Of a DNA stretch of 31,556 nt, positions 14,967 to 22,634 are shown piece by piece. A program made the position numbers and the translations under genes. This DNA comes from CAYVQU01 sp964453155. Its GTDB lineage: Bacteria > Chloroflexota > Anaerolineae > Anaerolineales > UBA11858. The DNA lies in NCBI GenBank assembly GCA_964453155.1, contig CAYVQU010000048.1, forward strand, positions 1 to 31,556. The letters are read 5' to 3'. Every line of letters begins with the position of its first letter. Positions within the stretch are counted from its first letter, which is position 1. The notes beneath the pieces were generated by a model that was not told where the DNA came from, searched no databases, and saw only the letters and a list, made by a program, of their open reading frames with translations.

Positions 14967-15728
14967 ATGACAGATAAGAAACCCCAATCCTTTTCGAAAG
15001 AAAGTACCAAAACATATTCGTTGGTGGAACTGGTAAAAGCGCCGACGACTATGCTGGATAAAGGCCCGGATGGGACCGTTCTGGCTTTTCCGGTGGTGGC
15101 TCTTATTGAGTTGATTCTCACCTTAGGGGTGGTTGCCCTTTTGCTGGCGATGTCCATTGGGGTTAATGCCCCTCTAGAGGAGATTGCCAACCCCAATACC
15201 ACCACTGATCCCGCCAAAGCGCCCTGGTACCTGATGGGCCTGCAGGAAATGCTCGAGCACGGCCACCCCACCCTGATGGCAATCCTGATGCCCACGGTAA
15301 TGGTTCTCTTTGTGATCGCCATTCCCTACCTCGACAACGATCGCACCGGCGCCGGGAAATGGTTCACCAACGACCGTGGTAAGAAGATCACTTTGTACAC
15401 CGCGATCTACACCTTGGTCATCATGCCGCTGTACATTTATTTCGACAGCGCTTTCCCGCTACGGGAGATTTTCCGGGGTCAACTGCCCGATTTCATCCTC
15501 CAGATGGTCATCCCGGCCATCCTAATGGGCATCATCGTGTTGCTTCCGGTAGCCGCCCTTTTCCGGCTCAAACCGACCCCGCGGGAATTCATGCTGGCGC
15601 TGTTCACAGTTCTCTTCGTCGGTGCCATTATTTTCACCCTGACGGGTTTCCTTTTCCGCGGCCCTGGCTTCGAACTCTATTGGCCCTGGAATATGCCGGG
15701 TGATTACAGCCCCTGGGACAATCTTTAG
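14967..15728 (+). CDS. petD: cytochrome b C-terminal subunit (subunit IV-like), extended
   Basis: A 253-residue membrane protein that completes the split cytochrome b. The PWYLMGLQEMLEHGHP stretch near residues 77-92 is the quinol-site PEWY-like region of subunit IV, here PWYL. It is longer than plant or cyanobacterial subunit IV (about 160), with additional membrane helices after residue 130. The ATG at 14967 is chosen because GAGGAGG lies six bases upstream and it follows the petB stop by one base; a longer in-frame form at 14916 would overlap petB. With PetB and Rieske it forms the quinol oxidase core. Confidence 0.87.
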   Translation: MTDKKPQSFSKESTKTYSLVELVKAPTTMLDKGPDGTVLAFPVVALIELILTLGVVALLLAMSIGVNAPLEEIANPNTTTDPAKAPWYLMGLQEMLEHGHPTLMAILMPTVMVLFVIAIPYLDNDRTGAGKWFTNDRGKKITLYTAIYTLVIMPLYIYFDSAFPLREIFRGQLPDFILQMVIPAILMGIIVLLPVAALFRLKPTPREFMLALFTVLFVGAIIFTLTGFLFRGPGFELYWPWNMPGDYSPWDNL

Positions 15729-15737
15729 AGGTGCGTT

Positions 15738-16223
15738 ATGACAGATAAAAAAGATAACAAAAAACTCACGCGCGGCCAATTTCTCGGTATCGCCTGGACC
15801 GGTTCGTTAGCCCTGGTATTTGCCCAGGTCGGCCTGGCGTTGGTGAAATTTATTCAACCGGTTGCCAAGAGCGGTTTCGGTGGAGAAGTCTTTGCCGGAA
15901 AAGTCGAAGAATTTGCCGTTGGCAGTATCAATCGGGTGTTGGCTGGCCGTTTTTTCATCGCTCGGACCCCTAATGGGCTGTTGGCGCTATGGCAAAAATG
16001 CACCCATCTGGGCTGCGCGGTCCCCTGGATCGAAGAAGAAGGTCATTTCCACTGCCCCTGCCACGGTTCGGTTTTCAATGAAGTTGGTGAAGTTATCGGT
16101 GGCCCGGCTCCCCGACCTTTAGACTTGTTCCCGGTGGATATTCGCAGCGGCGAAGTCTGGGTCGATACTGGCAAGCCGATCACTCGCACCAAATTCGATG
16201 ATTCCCAAATTACAGGGGCTTAG
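15738..16223 (+). CDS. Rieske [2Fe-2S] protein
   Basis: A 161-residue Rieske subunit. The N-terminus has a basic stretch, a TRGQFLGIAWTGS twin-residue-like start and a membrane anchor (about 14-38); the usual double Arg of a Tat signal is not clear. Cluster ligands are Cys88, His90, Cys106 and His109, with the disulfide pair Cys93 and Cys108 (CTHLGC and CPCHGS). GGPAPRPL follows as in bc-type Rieske proteins. Ser111 is conserved, suggesting a high-potential cluster. It transfers one electron from quinol to the c-type cytochrome encoded next. Confidence 0.95.
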   Translation: MTDKKDNKKLTRGQFLGIAWTGSLALVFAQVGLALVKFIQPVAKSGFGGEVFAGKVEEFAVGSINRVLAGRFFIARTPNGLLALWQKCTHLGCAVPWIEEEGHFHCPCHGSVFNEVGEVIGGPAPRPLDLFPVDIRSGEVWVDTGKPITRTKFDDSQITGA

Positions 16224-16232
16224 GAGGGTTCG

Positions 16233-17384
16233 ATGCTAAAAGATGAAAACTATACCAAACACGTAATCGTCGGCCTGGTGCTGACTCTCCTGATCCTGGC
16301 CGGATTTTCCTATTATCTGTTCGCCGAAAATGGACGTATGGCTGCCGCCGCGGCATCCTTTGAAGATGAACGGATTCACCATGGCCGCGAAATTTATACC
16401 GAACAGTGCGCCACTTGCCATGGCGCCCAAGGTGAAGGTGGCGTGGGGACTGTGTTGAACAGCAAATCTTTGCTGAAAAACACATTCGATGAGGTCTTCT
16501 TCTCGGTGATTCGTTCAGGTGTGCCCTCGACTCAAATGCCCGCCTGGAGCGTGGACTTTGGCGGTCCGTTGACCGATGAAGATATCCGTTCCGTGGTGGC
16601 CTTTATCCGAGCCTGGGAACCGACTGCCCCTGAAATTGAGCCGTACGTTTTTGAACCGAGTGCTGAACGGGGTGCCCTACTCTTCGCTACGACTTGTGAG
16701 ATTTGCCATGGTCAAAACGGTCTGGGTAGCGAGGATGGTCCCGCCGTCAATGATGGCACTCGTTTAGGTGAACTCGACAACGACTGGTATCGGGGCGTGA
16801 TCCGTTACGGCCGTCCGGCTAAAGGGATGCCCACTTGGGGGACGGTTTTATCCCCCAATCAGGTTGAAGATTTGATCGCCCTGGTCGATGCCTGGCGAGA
16901 AGGCGCCGATGTCGACGCCGAATTCAACGTGACCGAATTGCTCGCCGGGGCCGTTTATTCCCTCGAGGGTGATGATCCTGACAGCGCTTTGCTCCAAGTT
17001 CGCCGGGCGATCCAGATTTCGGATGGGGTCGCCGCCGAACTACTCAGCAACGCCGACGCGCAACTCGCCGATGGCGACAACACCGGAGCGTTAGCCACTC
17101 TCACCATCTTGAAGGAACAGTGGCCCATTGGCGACCCAGATTTGGGCGCTGAGACCTACGCCGTTTCGTGTAAACCCTGTCACGGTGGTGATGGCGAAGG
17201 CGGCGGTGGGGGTGTCTTCCCAGCCATGCAGCCCAATGACTATGTTCAGGAAAACTCCAACGCCGATTTGGTCGAATTCCTGAAAGAAGGACGCACTGGC
17301 ACTGCTATGGCCGGTTTTGATGGCCGCTTGAGCGCTGATGAAATCGCTAATGTGGTCGCGTTCTTGCGCCTCTGGCAGCCATAA
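16233..17384 (+). CDS. triheme membrane-anchored cytochrome c
   Basis: A 383-residue cytochrome with an N-terminal anchor (about 11-30) and three class I heme domains: CATCH (59-63), CEICH (155-159) and CKPCH (313-317). Likely Met ligands are Met102 (QMPAW), Met199 (GMPTW) and Met359. Between the second and third hemes, residues about 232-297 form an acidic, apparently helical insert without hemes (ALLQVRRAIQISDG, ALATLTILKEQW) that resembles a TPR-like pair. It replaces the single cytochrome c1 or f of classical complexes and ends the operon. It should pass electrons from the Rieske protein to a mobile cytochrome or to the oxidase. Confidence 0.92.
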   Translation: MLKDENYTKHVIVGLVLTLLILAGFSYYLFAENGRMAAAAASFEDERIHHGREIYTEQCATCHGAQGEGGVGTVLNSKSLLKNTFDEVFFSVIRSGVPSTQMPAWSVDFGGPLTDEDIRSVVAFIRAWEPTAPEIEPYVFEPSAERGALLFATTCEICHGQNGLGSEDGPAVNDGTRLGELDNDWYRGVIRYGRPAKGMPTWGTVLSPNQVEDLIALVDAWREGADVDAEFNVTELLAGAVYSLEGDDPDSALLQVRRAIQISDGVAAELLSNADAQLADGDNTGALATLTILKEQWPIGDPDLGAETYAVSCKPCHGGDGEGGGGGVFPAMQPNDYVQENSNADLVEFLKEGRTGTAMAGFDGRLSADEIANVVAFLRLWQP

Positions 17385-17406
17385 AATACTGGCATTCCTT
17401 AAAACA

Positions 17407-17440
17407 AAACAGCCTCCGCAATCAGGGAGGCTGTTTTTGT
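17407..17440 (+). terminator. Rho-independent terminator of the b6/Rieske operon
   Basis: An 11-bp perfect stem (17407-17417 with 17426-17436) is followed by a T tract. It is the clearest terminator in the window and ends the plus-strand operon. Confidence 0.9.
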
Positions 17441-17451
17441 TTAAGATTTTT

Positions 17452-17550
17452 GGACGCGGACACGCCCTGAGTGCAATCGAAGGGTGAACGCTGAATACGC
17501 AGATTTTTGATATGTTCGTTACCCGCGTTTCTCCGCGTAAATCAGCGTCC
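17452..17550. repeat. composite intergenic repeat
   Basis: Weak outer arms GGACGC/GCGTCC (17452-17457 with 17545-17550) enclose ACGCGG-rich words related to the other palindromes, plus a CCCTGAGTGCAATCGAAGGG block at 17465-17484 that looks like a separate dispersed element. It sits between convergent genes. Confidence 0.45.
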
Positions 17551-17560
17551 TAAATAGAAG

Positions 17561-17758
17561 TTAGGGCGTGAATATTTTCTTCACTCGGCCAACCTGTCCA
17601 TCTACCAGCCGAACTTTAATCCCATGGGGATGATTCTTGGATTTGGTCAAAATAACCTGGACAATGCCCTCGGTGAGTTTGCCAGTTCGTTGATCTTTTT
17701 TCAAGACGATCGCGACTTTGAGACCAGGTTTGATATCAGCACGTTTGGTTCCGTTCAT
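17561..17758 (-). CDS. ywbE: YwbE family protein
   Basis: A 65-residue protein that matches the YwbE family nearly end to end: RADIKPGLKVAIVLKKDQRT at the start, then a HPHGIKVRL segment and DGQVGRV at the end. The family is widespread in Firmicutes and others with no firmly established function; its beta-rich KOW-like pattern suggests nucleic-acid or ribosome binding, which is inference. Its ATG overlaps the TGA of the formate dehydrogenase gene (ATGA), so it is translationally coupled to it. That link is unexpected for a housekeeping-type small protein. Confidence 0.9.
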   Translation of the reverse strand: MNGTKRADIKPGLKVAIVLKKDQRTGKLTEGIVQVILTKSKNHPHGIKVRLVDGQVGRVKKIFTP

Positions 17759-19872
17759 ATTTTGCCTTCAATTGCCACTGCGCACATTTTGTAATCTGGA
17801 ATTTTTGCGGTTGGATCCCGGGCATCTAAAGTCAACTCATTGGCCGCGGCCTCTGCAAAGTGGAAGGGGATGAAGACCATCCCTTGGGGGGAGCGTTCGG
17901 TGATCAGGGTTTTGACTTCGATCTCACCGCGCCGGGAGCGGACTTTGATCCAATCACCAGCTGAAATACCGAGGGGAGTGGCATCTTGCGGATGAATCTC
18001 GACCGTTGGTTCAGGATATATATCATCGAGTTTGGACCGGCGGGTCATCGTCCCCCCATGCCAATGATAGAGCACTCGTCCGGTTGAGAGGATGAAGGGG
18101 TAATCATCGTCGGGTTCTTCCATCGCCGGGCGGTAATCGAGGGGTGTCAAAACTCCTTTGCCCCGTGGAAAAGTGTCGGTGAAGAGATAGGGAGTGCCGG
18201 GGTGATCGGGGGTCGGGCAGGGCCAGTGAACCCCATCTTCGCGGGCGATCCGTTCGTGGGTGATGCCCTGGAAGGGTGGCGTCAACCGGGCCATCTCGTC
18301 CCAGATTTGAGCGGGGGTGTCGAAAGCAAATCCGGCGCTGGTTTCGCGTCCAAGCCTGGTTTCGACGCGTTCGGCCAGATCGCAGAGCACTTCCCAGTCA
18401 TCGCGGGCTACCCCTGGGGAGGGCACCGCGGGCCGGATCAACTGCACCCGGCGGTCGCTGTTGGTGAAAGTACCATCTTTTTCGGCGAAACTGGTTGCGG
18501 GTAGAATGATGTCGGCGTATTCCCCGGTTTCATTCAAGAAAATGTCTTGAACCAGGATGAAATCCAGGCTTTCTATGACGTGCCGGGCGTGGCGGAGATC
18601 GGGCTCACTCATCATCGGGTTTTCACCCATGACGAAGTAGCCGCGAATGCTTCCTTTTTCGGCCGCGTCGACCATCTCCATCGTGGTCAGACCGGCTTCA
18701 GGGTTGAGACTTACCCCCCAATCCCCTTCGAATTTGGCCTGAATATCGGGATCAGTGACGAGTTGGTATCCCGGAAAGACATTCGGCAACCCGCCCGAAT
18801 CCGAGCAGCCTTGGACGTTGTTTTGGCCCCGCAGGGGGTTTAATCCCGAGCCGGGTTTCCCCAAATGGCCACAGAGCAGGGCCAGATTCGCCAGCGCCAA
18901 GGCGTTGTCGGTGCCGTGGACACTTTGGCTGATCCCCATCCCCCAGTAAATGGCCGCCGATTTTGCCCCTGCGTATAGTCTTGCAGCGGCCCGGATGTCA
19001 TCGGCGGGGACACCGGAGATGGATTCGGCCCATTCGGGGGTGCAATCTTGGACGGCTGCTGAGAATTTGTCGAAATCTTCTACCCGTTCAGCGATGAAAT
19101 CTTCATCGTACATTTTTTCTGCGATCACTACTTGCGACATGGCCTGGAAAACGGCCACATCGGTGCCCGGTTTCTGCCGCAACCAATGGGTGGCGAAATG
19201 GGTCATCTCGATTTGACGAGGGTCGGCGACGATGAGTTTGGCCCCATTTTTGACCACGGCCTCCCTTAAGAAGGTGCTAATGACCGGGTGGGTCTCGCTG
19301 GTGTTGGATCCGGTGACGATGTAAACTTCTAAATCCTTCATCTCGGCAATGGAGTTGGACATTGCTGAAGAACCGATGGCAATTTGCAATCCTGCGACCG
19401 ATGCGGCGTGGCATAACCGGGCGCAGTGATCGACATTATTGGTGCCCAAAACCCCGCGCACAAATTTCTGGAAGACATAATTATCTTCGTTGGTGGCCTT
19501 GGCGGAGCAGAAAGTGCCCATGGCATCGCCGCCGTGTTGTTGGACGATCTCAGCCAGCTTTTCGGCCGCCAAATCCAGGGCTTCATCCCAGGAGGCCGGG
19601 CGGAATCCGTCTAAGCCGACTGGTTGGCGCGGTTTTTGACCTAAATCTTTGCGGATCAGGGGTTGTTTCAGCCGGGAAGGATGGTGAACGAAATCGGTGC
19701 CGAAGCGCCCTTTGGTGCAGAGCCGCCCGTAATTCGGCGCGACGTCGAAGGGGGCGTCTACTTTAACGATGCGATCATTTTGAACCTGGAGATCAATTTG
19801 GCAGCCGACTCCACAATACGGGCAGGTGCTGCGGACGGATTTGAAACTTCCATTGCGGCGAGTCTTAGTCAT
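17755..19872 (-). CDS. fdhF: formate dehydrogenase catalytic subunit (molybdopterin oxidoreductase)
   Basis: A 705-residue molybdopterin enzyme. The N-terminal [4Fe-4S] site is Cys17, Cys20, Cys24 and Cys52 (CPYCGVGCQ then LCTKG). The active-site motif VDHCARLCHAASVAGL places Cys154 as the Mo or W ligand, with the formate-dehydrogenase His155 beside it. MGENPMMSEPDLRHA and the C-terminal domain (GDWIKVRSRRGEIEVK) are typical. The ATG at 19872 has a GGGAGG site and overlaps the upstream subunit by eight bases; a longer in-frame start at 19953 lies inside that gene. With the two upstream subunits it forms an NAD-dependent formate dehydrogenase. Related alternatives, such as another substrate, are less likely given the CH pair. 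Confidence 0.9.
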   Translation of the reverse strand: MTKTRRNGSFKSVRSTCPYCGVGCQIDLQVQNDRIVKVDAPFDVAPNYGRLCTKGRFGTDFVHHPSRLKQPLIRKDLGQKPRQPVGLDGFRPASWDEALDLAAEKLAEIVQQHGGDAMGTFCSAKATNEDNYVFQKFVRGVLGTNNVDHCARLCHAASVAGLQIAIGSSAMSNSIAEMKDLEVYIVTGSNTSETHPVISTFLREAVVKNGAKLIVADPRQIEMTHFATHWLRQKPGTDVAVFQAMSQVVIAEKMYDEDFIAERVEDFDKFSAAVQDCTPEWAESISGVPADDIRAAARLYAGAKSAAIYWGMGISQSVHGTDNALALANLALLCGHLGKPGSGLNPLRGQNNVQGCSDSGGLPNVFPGYQLVTDPDIQAKFEGDWGVSLNPEAGLTTMEMVDAAEKGSIRGYFVMGENPMMSEPDLRHARHVIESLDFILVQDIFLNETGEYADIILPATSFAEKDGTFTNSDRRVQLIRPAVPSPGVARDDWEVLCDLAERVETRLGRETSAGFAFDTPAQIWDEMARLTPPFQGITHERIAREDGVHWPCPTPDHPGTPYLFTDTFPRGKGVLTPLDYRPAMEEPDDDYPFILSTGRVLYHWHGGTMTRRSKLDDIYPEPTVEIHPQDATPLGISAGDWIKVRSRRGEIEVKTLITERSPQGMVFIPFHFAEAAANELTLDARDPTAKIPDYKMCAVAIEGKI

Positions 19873-20587
19873 TGGCCGCCTCCCGCATTTTCTTGTTGCG
19901 CAGCTGCCAGGCTTTGCGTTTTTCTTGCCGGATTTGATCGTAATCCATCCCAATATCGAGAAAATATTCGGTTTTATCTTTCAAGGCATTGGTGGGGCAG
20001 ACGGCCACGCAATTGCCGCAGAAGACGCAGGTGGTCTCCGGCATGGGGGCCTCAAAAAAGGTGGCGATATTGGTCTCAAAACCCCGCCCGCCGACGGAGA
20101 GCGCGTAGGTGTACTGCATATCATCTCCACAAGCCTGGACACACCGCCAGCACAGCAGGCATTTCTCGTAATCCCGCACGTAGAAGGGATTATCGTCGAT
20201 GAGTGCTTGTTCGCGGGTTTTGGCATCGGGAAACCGGTGGGGATCCACCCCATAAGCCACCATTTGGAGTTGGAGTTCCGGGGCTTCTGAGAGATCAACG
20301 CTGGCATGGAGCATTTCCAGGATGGTTTTTCGGGCTCGAATGACGCGGGCGCTTTGGGTGTGAACCACCATCCCTGCGGCGACTTGGGTGACACAGGAAG
20401 CTGCCAGTGTCCGCCAGCCGTCGACTTCGACGACACATTGCCGGCAGAGCCCTTCGGACGAGGTCGCCGGGTGATAACAGATCACCGGGACGCTCTTGCC
20501 GGTTGATTCGATGGCTTTGTGGAGGGTCATATCCCTTGGGACGGTGACTTCTTCGCCATCGATGGTGAGCGTAACTTGATTATCCAT
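19865..20587 (-). CDS. NuoG-N/HoxU-like iron-sulfur subunit of formate dehydrogenase
   Basis: A 240-residue electron-transfer subunit. A [2Fe-2S] ferredoxin domain has Cys37, Cys48, Cys51 and Cys65 (ICYHP, GLCRQCVVEV). Two [4Fe-4S] sites follow: Cys143, 146, 149, 153 and Cys187, 190, 193, 197. Between them, residues 93-108 (LHASVDLSEAPELQLQ) stand where NuoG and HoxU have the His-Cys3 cluster, but all the cluster cysteines are missing. Electrons would run from the molybdopterin subunit through these clusters to the flavin subunit. In many homologues this domain is fused to the catalytic subunit; here it is separate. A GAGG site precedes the ATG. Confidence 0.9.
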   Translation of the reverse strand: MDNQVTLTIDGEEVTVPRDMTLHKAIESTGKSVPVICYHPATSSEGLCRQCVVEVDGWRTLAASCVTQVAAGMVVHTQSARVIRARKTILEMLHASVDLSEAPELQLQMVAYGVDPHRFPDAKTREQALIDDNPFYVRDYEKCLLCWRCVQACGDDMQYTYALSVGGRGFETNIATFFEAPMPETTCVFCGNCVAVCPTNALKDKTEYFLDIGMDYDQIRQEKRKAWQLRNKKMREAAND

Positions 20588-20600
20588 AAATTATCCTCGG

Positions 20601-20629
20601 GGAGGGGCGGGTCTCAGACCCACCCCTAC
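20601..20629. repeat. GGGGCGGGTCT hairpin repeat
   Basis: Twelve-base arms (20603-20614 with 20616-20627) pair with one mismatch around a single-base centre. It fills the short gap between the two upstream formate dehydrogenase subunit genes and resembles the element at 8594-8620. Confidence 0.7.
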
Positions 20630-20634
20630 GACGG

Positions 20635-22320
20635 TTATTCAAATAATTCCGGCCACAATTCCATGGCACTCAAAACCGCGGAGGCCGCAGTTTGGCCGAG
20701 GCCACATAACGAAGCATCGGTCATCGTCCAGCCGACGTCTTCGAGCCGGGTGTAATCTTCGGGTTGGGCCGCATCCCCTAAAATCCGATCGAGAATTTCG
20801 GCCTGGCGTTGGGTTCCGAGTTGGCAGGGGTAGCATTTCCCGCAGCTTTCATGGGCAAAGAAGTGACCTAAATCAGACAGGGTTTGCTTCAGGTCAACCT
20901 GATCTCCCAGGACGATCACGGCTCCTGATCCCAGGGTCAATCCGGCCGCCCGGGTGTCCTCTTGGGTCAATAAAATATCGATTTGATCAGGATGGACGAA
21001 CTTTCCGGCCGCACCGCCCAGGAGCACGGTTTGGAGTTTGGTGTTCGTTCCCAGGCCACCGGCTATTTCGATCAGATCTCGCAAGGAGGTTGGGGAAGTA
21101 ATTTCATAAATGCCGGGTTTTTCAACCTCGCCAGAAACGCAAAACAGCCAAGGGCCGCTGGATTGGGCAGAGCCATATTCACAATATTTTTCGACCCCGA
21201 TCCGCAGCATTAACGTGACATTGGCAAAAGTTTCAACGTTGTTGATCACAGTCGGTTTGCCGAACAGGCCGTGGGTGGTGGGGTAGGGCGGTTTCAGACG
21301 GGGGAAGCCGCGTTGGCCCTCGATGGATTCGAACAGGGCGGTTTCTTCGCCGCAGATGTAGGCCCCAGCTCCGGAGCGAAGTTCGATGTCGAAATCGAAA
21401 TAGGAGTCAAAGATGTTTTTACCCAGGTAACCCCGTTCATAAAGGGTCTCAATTGCCTGTGAGATGATTTTCTGAGCTTGGGGATATTCACCCCGGATGT
21501 AGATGAAGCCTTTCTCGGCCCCAATTGCAAATCCGGCGATCAGCATCCCCTCTAAAATGGCGTACGGATCATTTTCGAGTAAAACGCGATCCTTAAAGGT
21601 TCCGGGTTCAGATTCATCGCCGTTGCAGACGATGTATTTGGGTTCGCCGGGTGCGGACGCGGCTCCCTCCCATTTCCGCCGGGTGACGAAGGCGGCCCCA
21701 CCGCGACCTAAGAGGCCGGAATTTTCCATAAAATCGCAGATGTAATCGGACTCGATGTCGAGGGCATTGTGGAAGCCGACAAAACCCTCATTAGCTAGAT
21801 AGTCGTCCAAACTGTAGGGGGAAATTTTGCCGATGCGTTTAGTAATGATCCGTTCAGGACCATAGACCGGAGTGTGATACTCATCGGGGGTTGCTAAAAT
21901 TCGGTCAGGGGTGGCCGCACCAACCGCGGTTTCGTTGACCAAAACTGAGGGGGCTTGGTCACATAGTCCTAAACATTGAACTTTTTCTACGAAATAATCC
22001 CCACTGGCTGTATCTAAATGGGCCTTGGTGTTTTTAAATAGCTGGTGTCCGTCCTTGGCTGAGCAGGATGGGCTGGTGCATACCTGGACGTGATTTTTGC
22101 CGGTGGGTTGGGTATGCAATAATGAGTAAAATTCGATTACCCCGGTGACGTCGGCCAAGGGAACTTTTAGCGCGGTCCCAATCTCGGCGGCGACATCTGT
22201 TGAGATGAACCCATATGCCTTTTGGGCTGCCAATAATGCGGGTAACAGCATCGTTCGGCCACGGTGGGCATTTTGAGCTAGAAAAGCGGTGATAACAGTT
22301 GCATTCATGGTTTGGGGCAT
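20635..22320 (-). CDS. fused NuoE-NuoF (diaphorase) subunit of NAD-dependent formate dehydrogenase
   Basis: A 561-residue protein joining a thioredoxin-like [2Fe-2S] NuoE domain (Cys81, Cys86, Cys116, Cys120) to a NuoF domain. The NuoF part has the NADH/FMN loops GLLGRGGAAF (203-210), GDESEPGTFKDR (234-245) and GAGAYICGEETAL (317-329), and a [4Fe-4S] site Cys493, Cys496, Cys499 and Cys539. It should reduce NAD+ with formate electrons, or work as part of a bifurcating unit with ferredoxin. A GGAGGTG site precedes the ATG. It is the first gene of the minus-strand operon. The fusion resembles HoxF and HylB-type proteins but lacks their extra C-terminal ferredoxin. Confidence 0.92.
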   Translation of the reverse strand: MPQTMNATVITAFLAQNAHRGRTMLLPALLAAQKAYGFISTDVAAEIGTALKVPLADVTGVIEFYSLLHTQPTGKNHVQVCTSPSCSAKDGHQLFKNTKAHLDTASGDYFVEKVQCLGLCDQAPSVLVNETAVGAATPDRILATPDEYHTPVYGPERIITKRIGKISPYSLDDYLANEGFVGFHNALDIESDYICDFMENSGLLGRGGAAFVTRRKWEGAASAPGEPKYIVCNGDESEPGTFKDRVLLENDPYAILEGMLIAGFAIGAEKGFIYIRGEYPQAQKIISQAIETLYERGYLGKNIFDSYFDFDIELRSGAGAYICGEETALFESIEGQRGFPRLKPPYPTTHGLFGKPTVINNVETFANVTLMLRIGVEKYCEYGSAQSSGPWLFCVSGEVEKPGIYEITSPTSLRDLIEIAGGLGTNTKLQTVLLGGAAGKFVHPDQIDILLTQEDTRAAGLTLGSGAVIVLGDQVDLKQTLSDLGHFFAHESCGKCYPCQLGTQRQAEILDRILGDAAQPEDYTRLEDVGWTMTDASLCGLGQTAASAVLSAMELWPELFE

Positions 22321-22634
22321 AGCACCTCCGGAGGATGATCGACCGGTATAATTATATGCGATAAAATATATCTTATTAGGTTAATATTTACTCATTCATT
22401 TGAATCAATCCAATCATATCATGATGATTCCGCCTCCTTTTCAAAAAGGCGGTGTTATAGCTCCCAGAAATGCCGGGTTAGGCATTTAGAAATAGAAATC
22501 TATAGAACGCGGATGACGCGAATCTGGCTGATAAATGTGGATTTTATAATGGTTTGATAAAAATCTGCGTGAATCTGTCAAGCCAATTTATTTTGGCCAT
22601 CAGTGTCATTCGCGTTCAATTGTAGGAGGCTCTT
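22321..22634. other. divergent regulatory gap between formate dehydrogenase and fatty-acid genes
   Basis: This 314-bp region holds no gene that I can support. Its left third is AT-rich and has a minus-strand TATAAT (plus 22351-22356) with a poor -35, a candidate formate dehydrogenase promoter. A small GCC-rich hairpin (AAATGCC/GGCATTT) lies near 22475-22493. The right part is a palindromic repeat with 13-base arms differing at one base (22505-22517 with 22605-22617), of the same kind as 6770-6891. TATAAT at 22545-22550 could serve fabF but lacks a clear -35. Confidence 0.55.
22505..22617. repeat. palindromic repeat (GAACGCGGATGAC-type)
   Basis: Outer arms 22505-22517 and 22605-22617 are complementary at 12 of 13 positions. 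The arm word is shared with the repeat at 6770-6891. The element ends seven bases before the AGGAGG of fabF. Confidence 0.7.

Noticed and set aside
20635..22320. Reading the NuoE-NuoF fusion as part of respiratory complex I
   Set aside because: It is followed by the short iron-sulfur subunit and a formate dehydrogenase catalytic subunit, and no membrane nuo genes are present.
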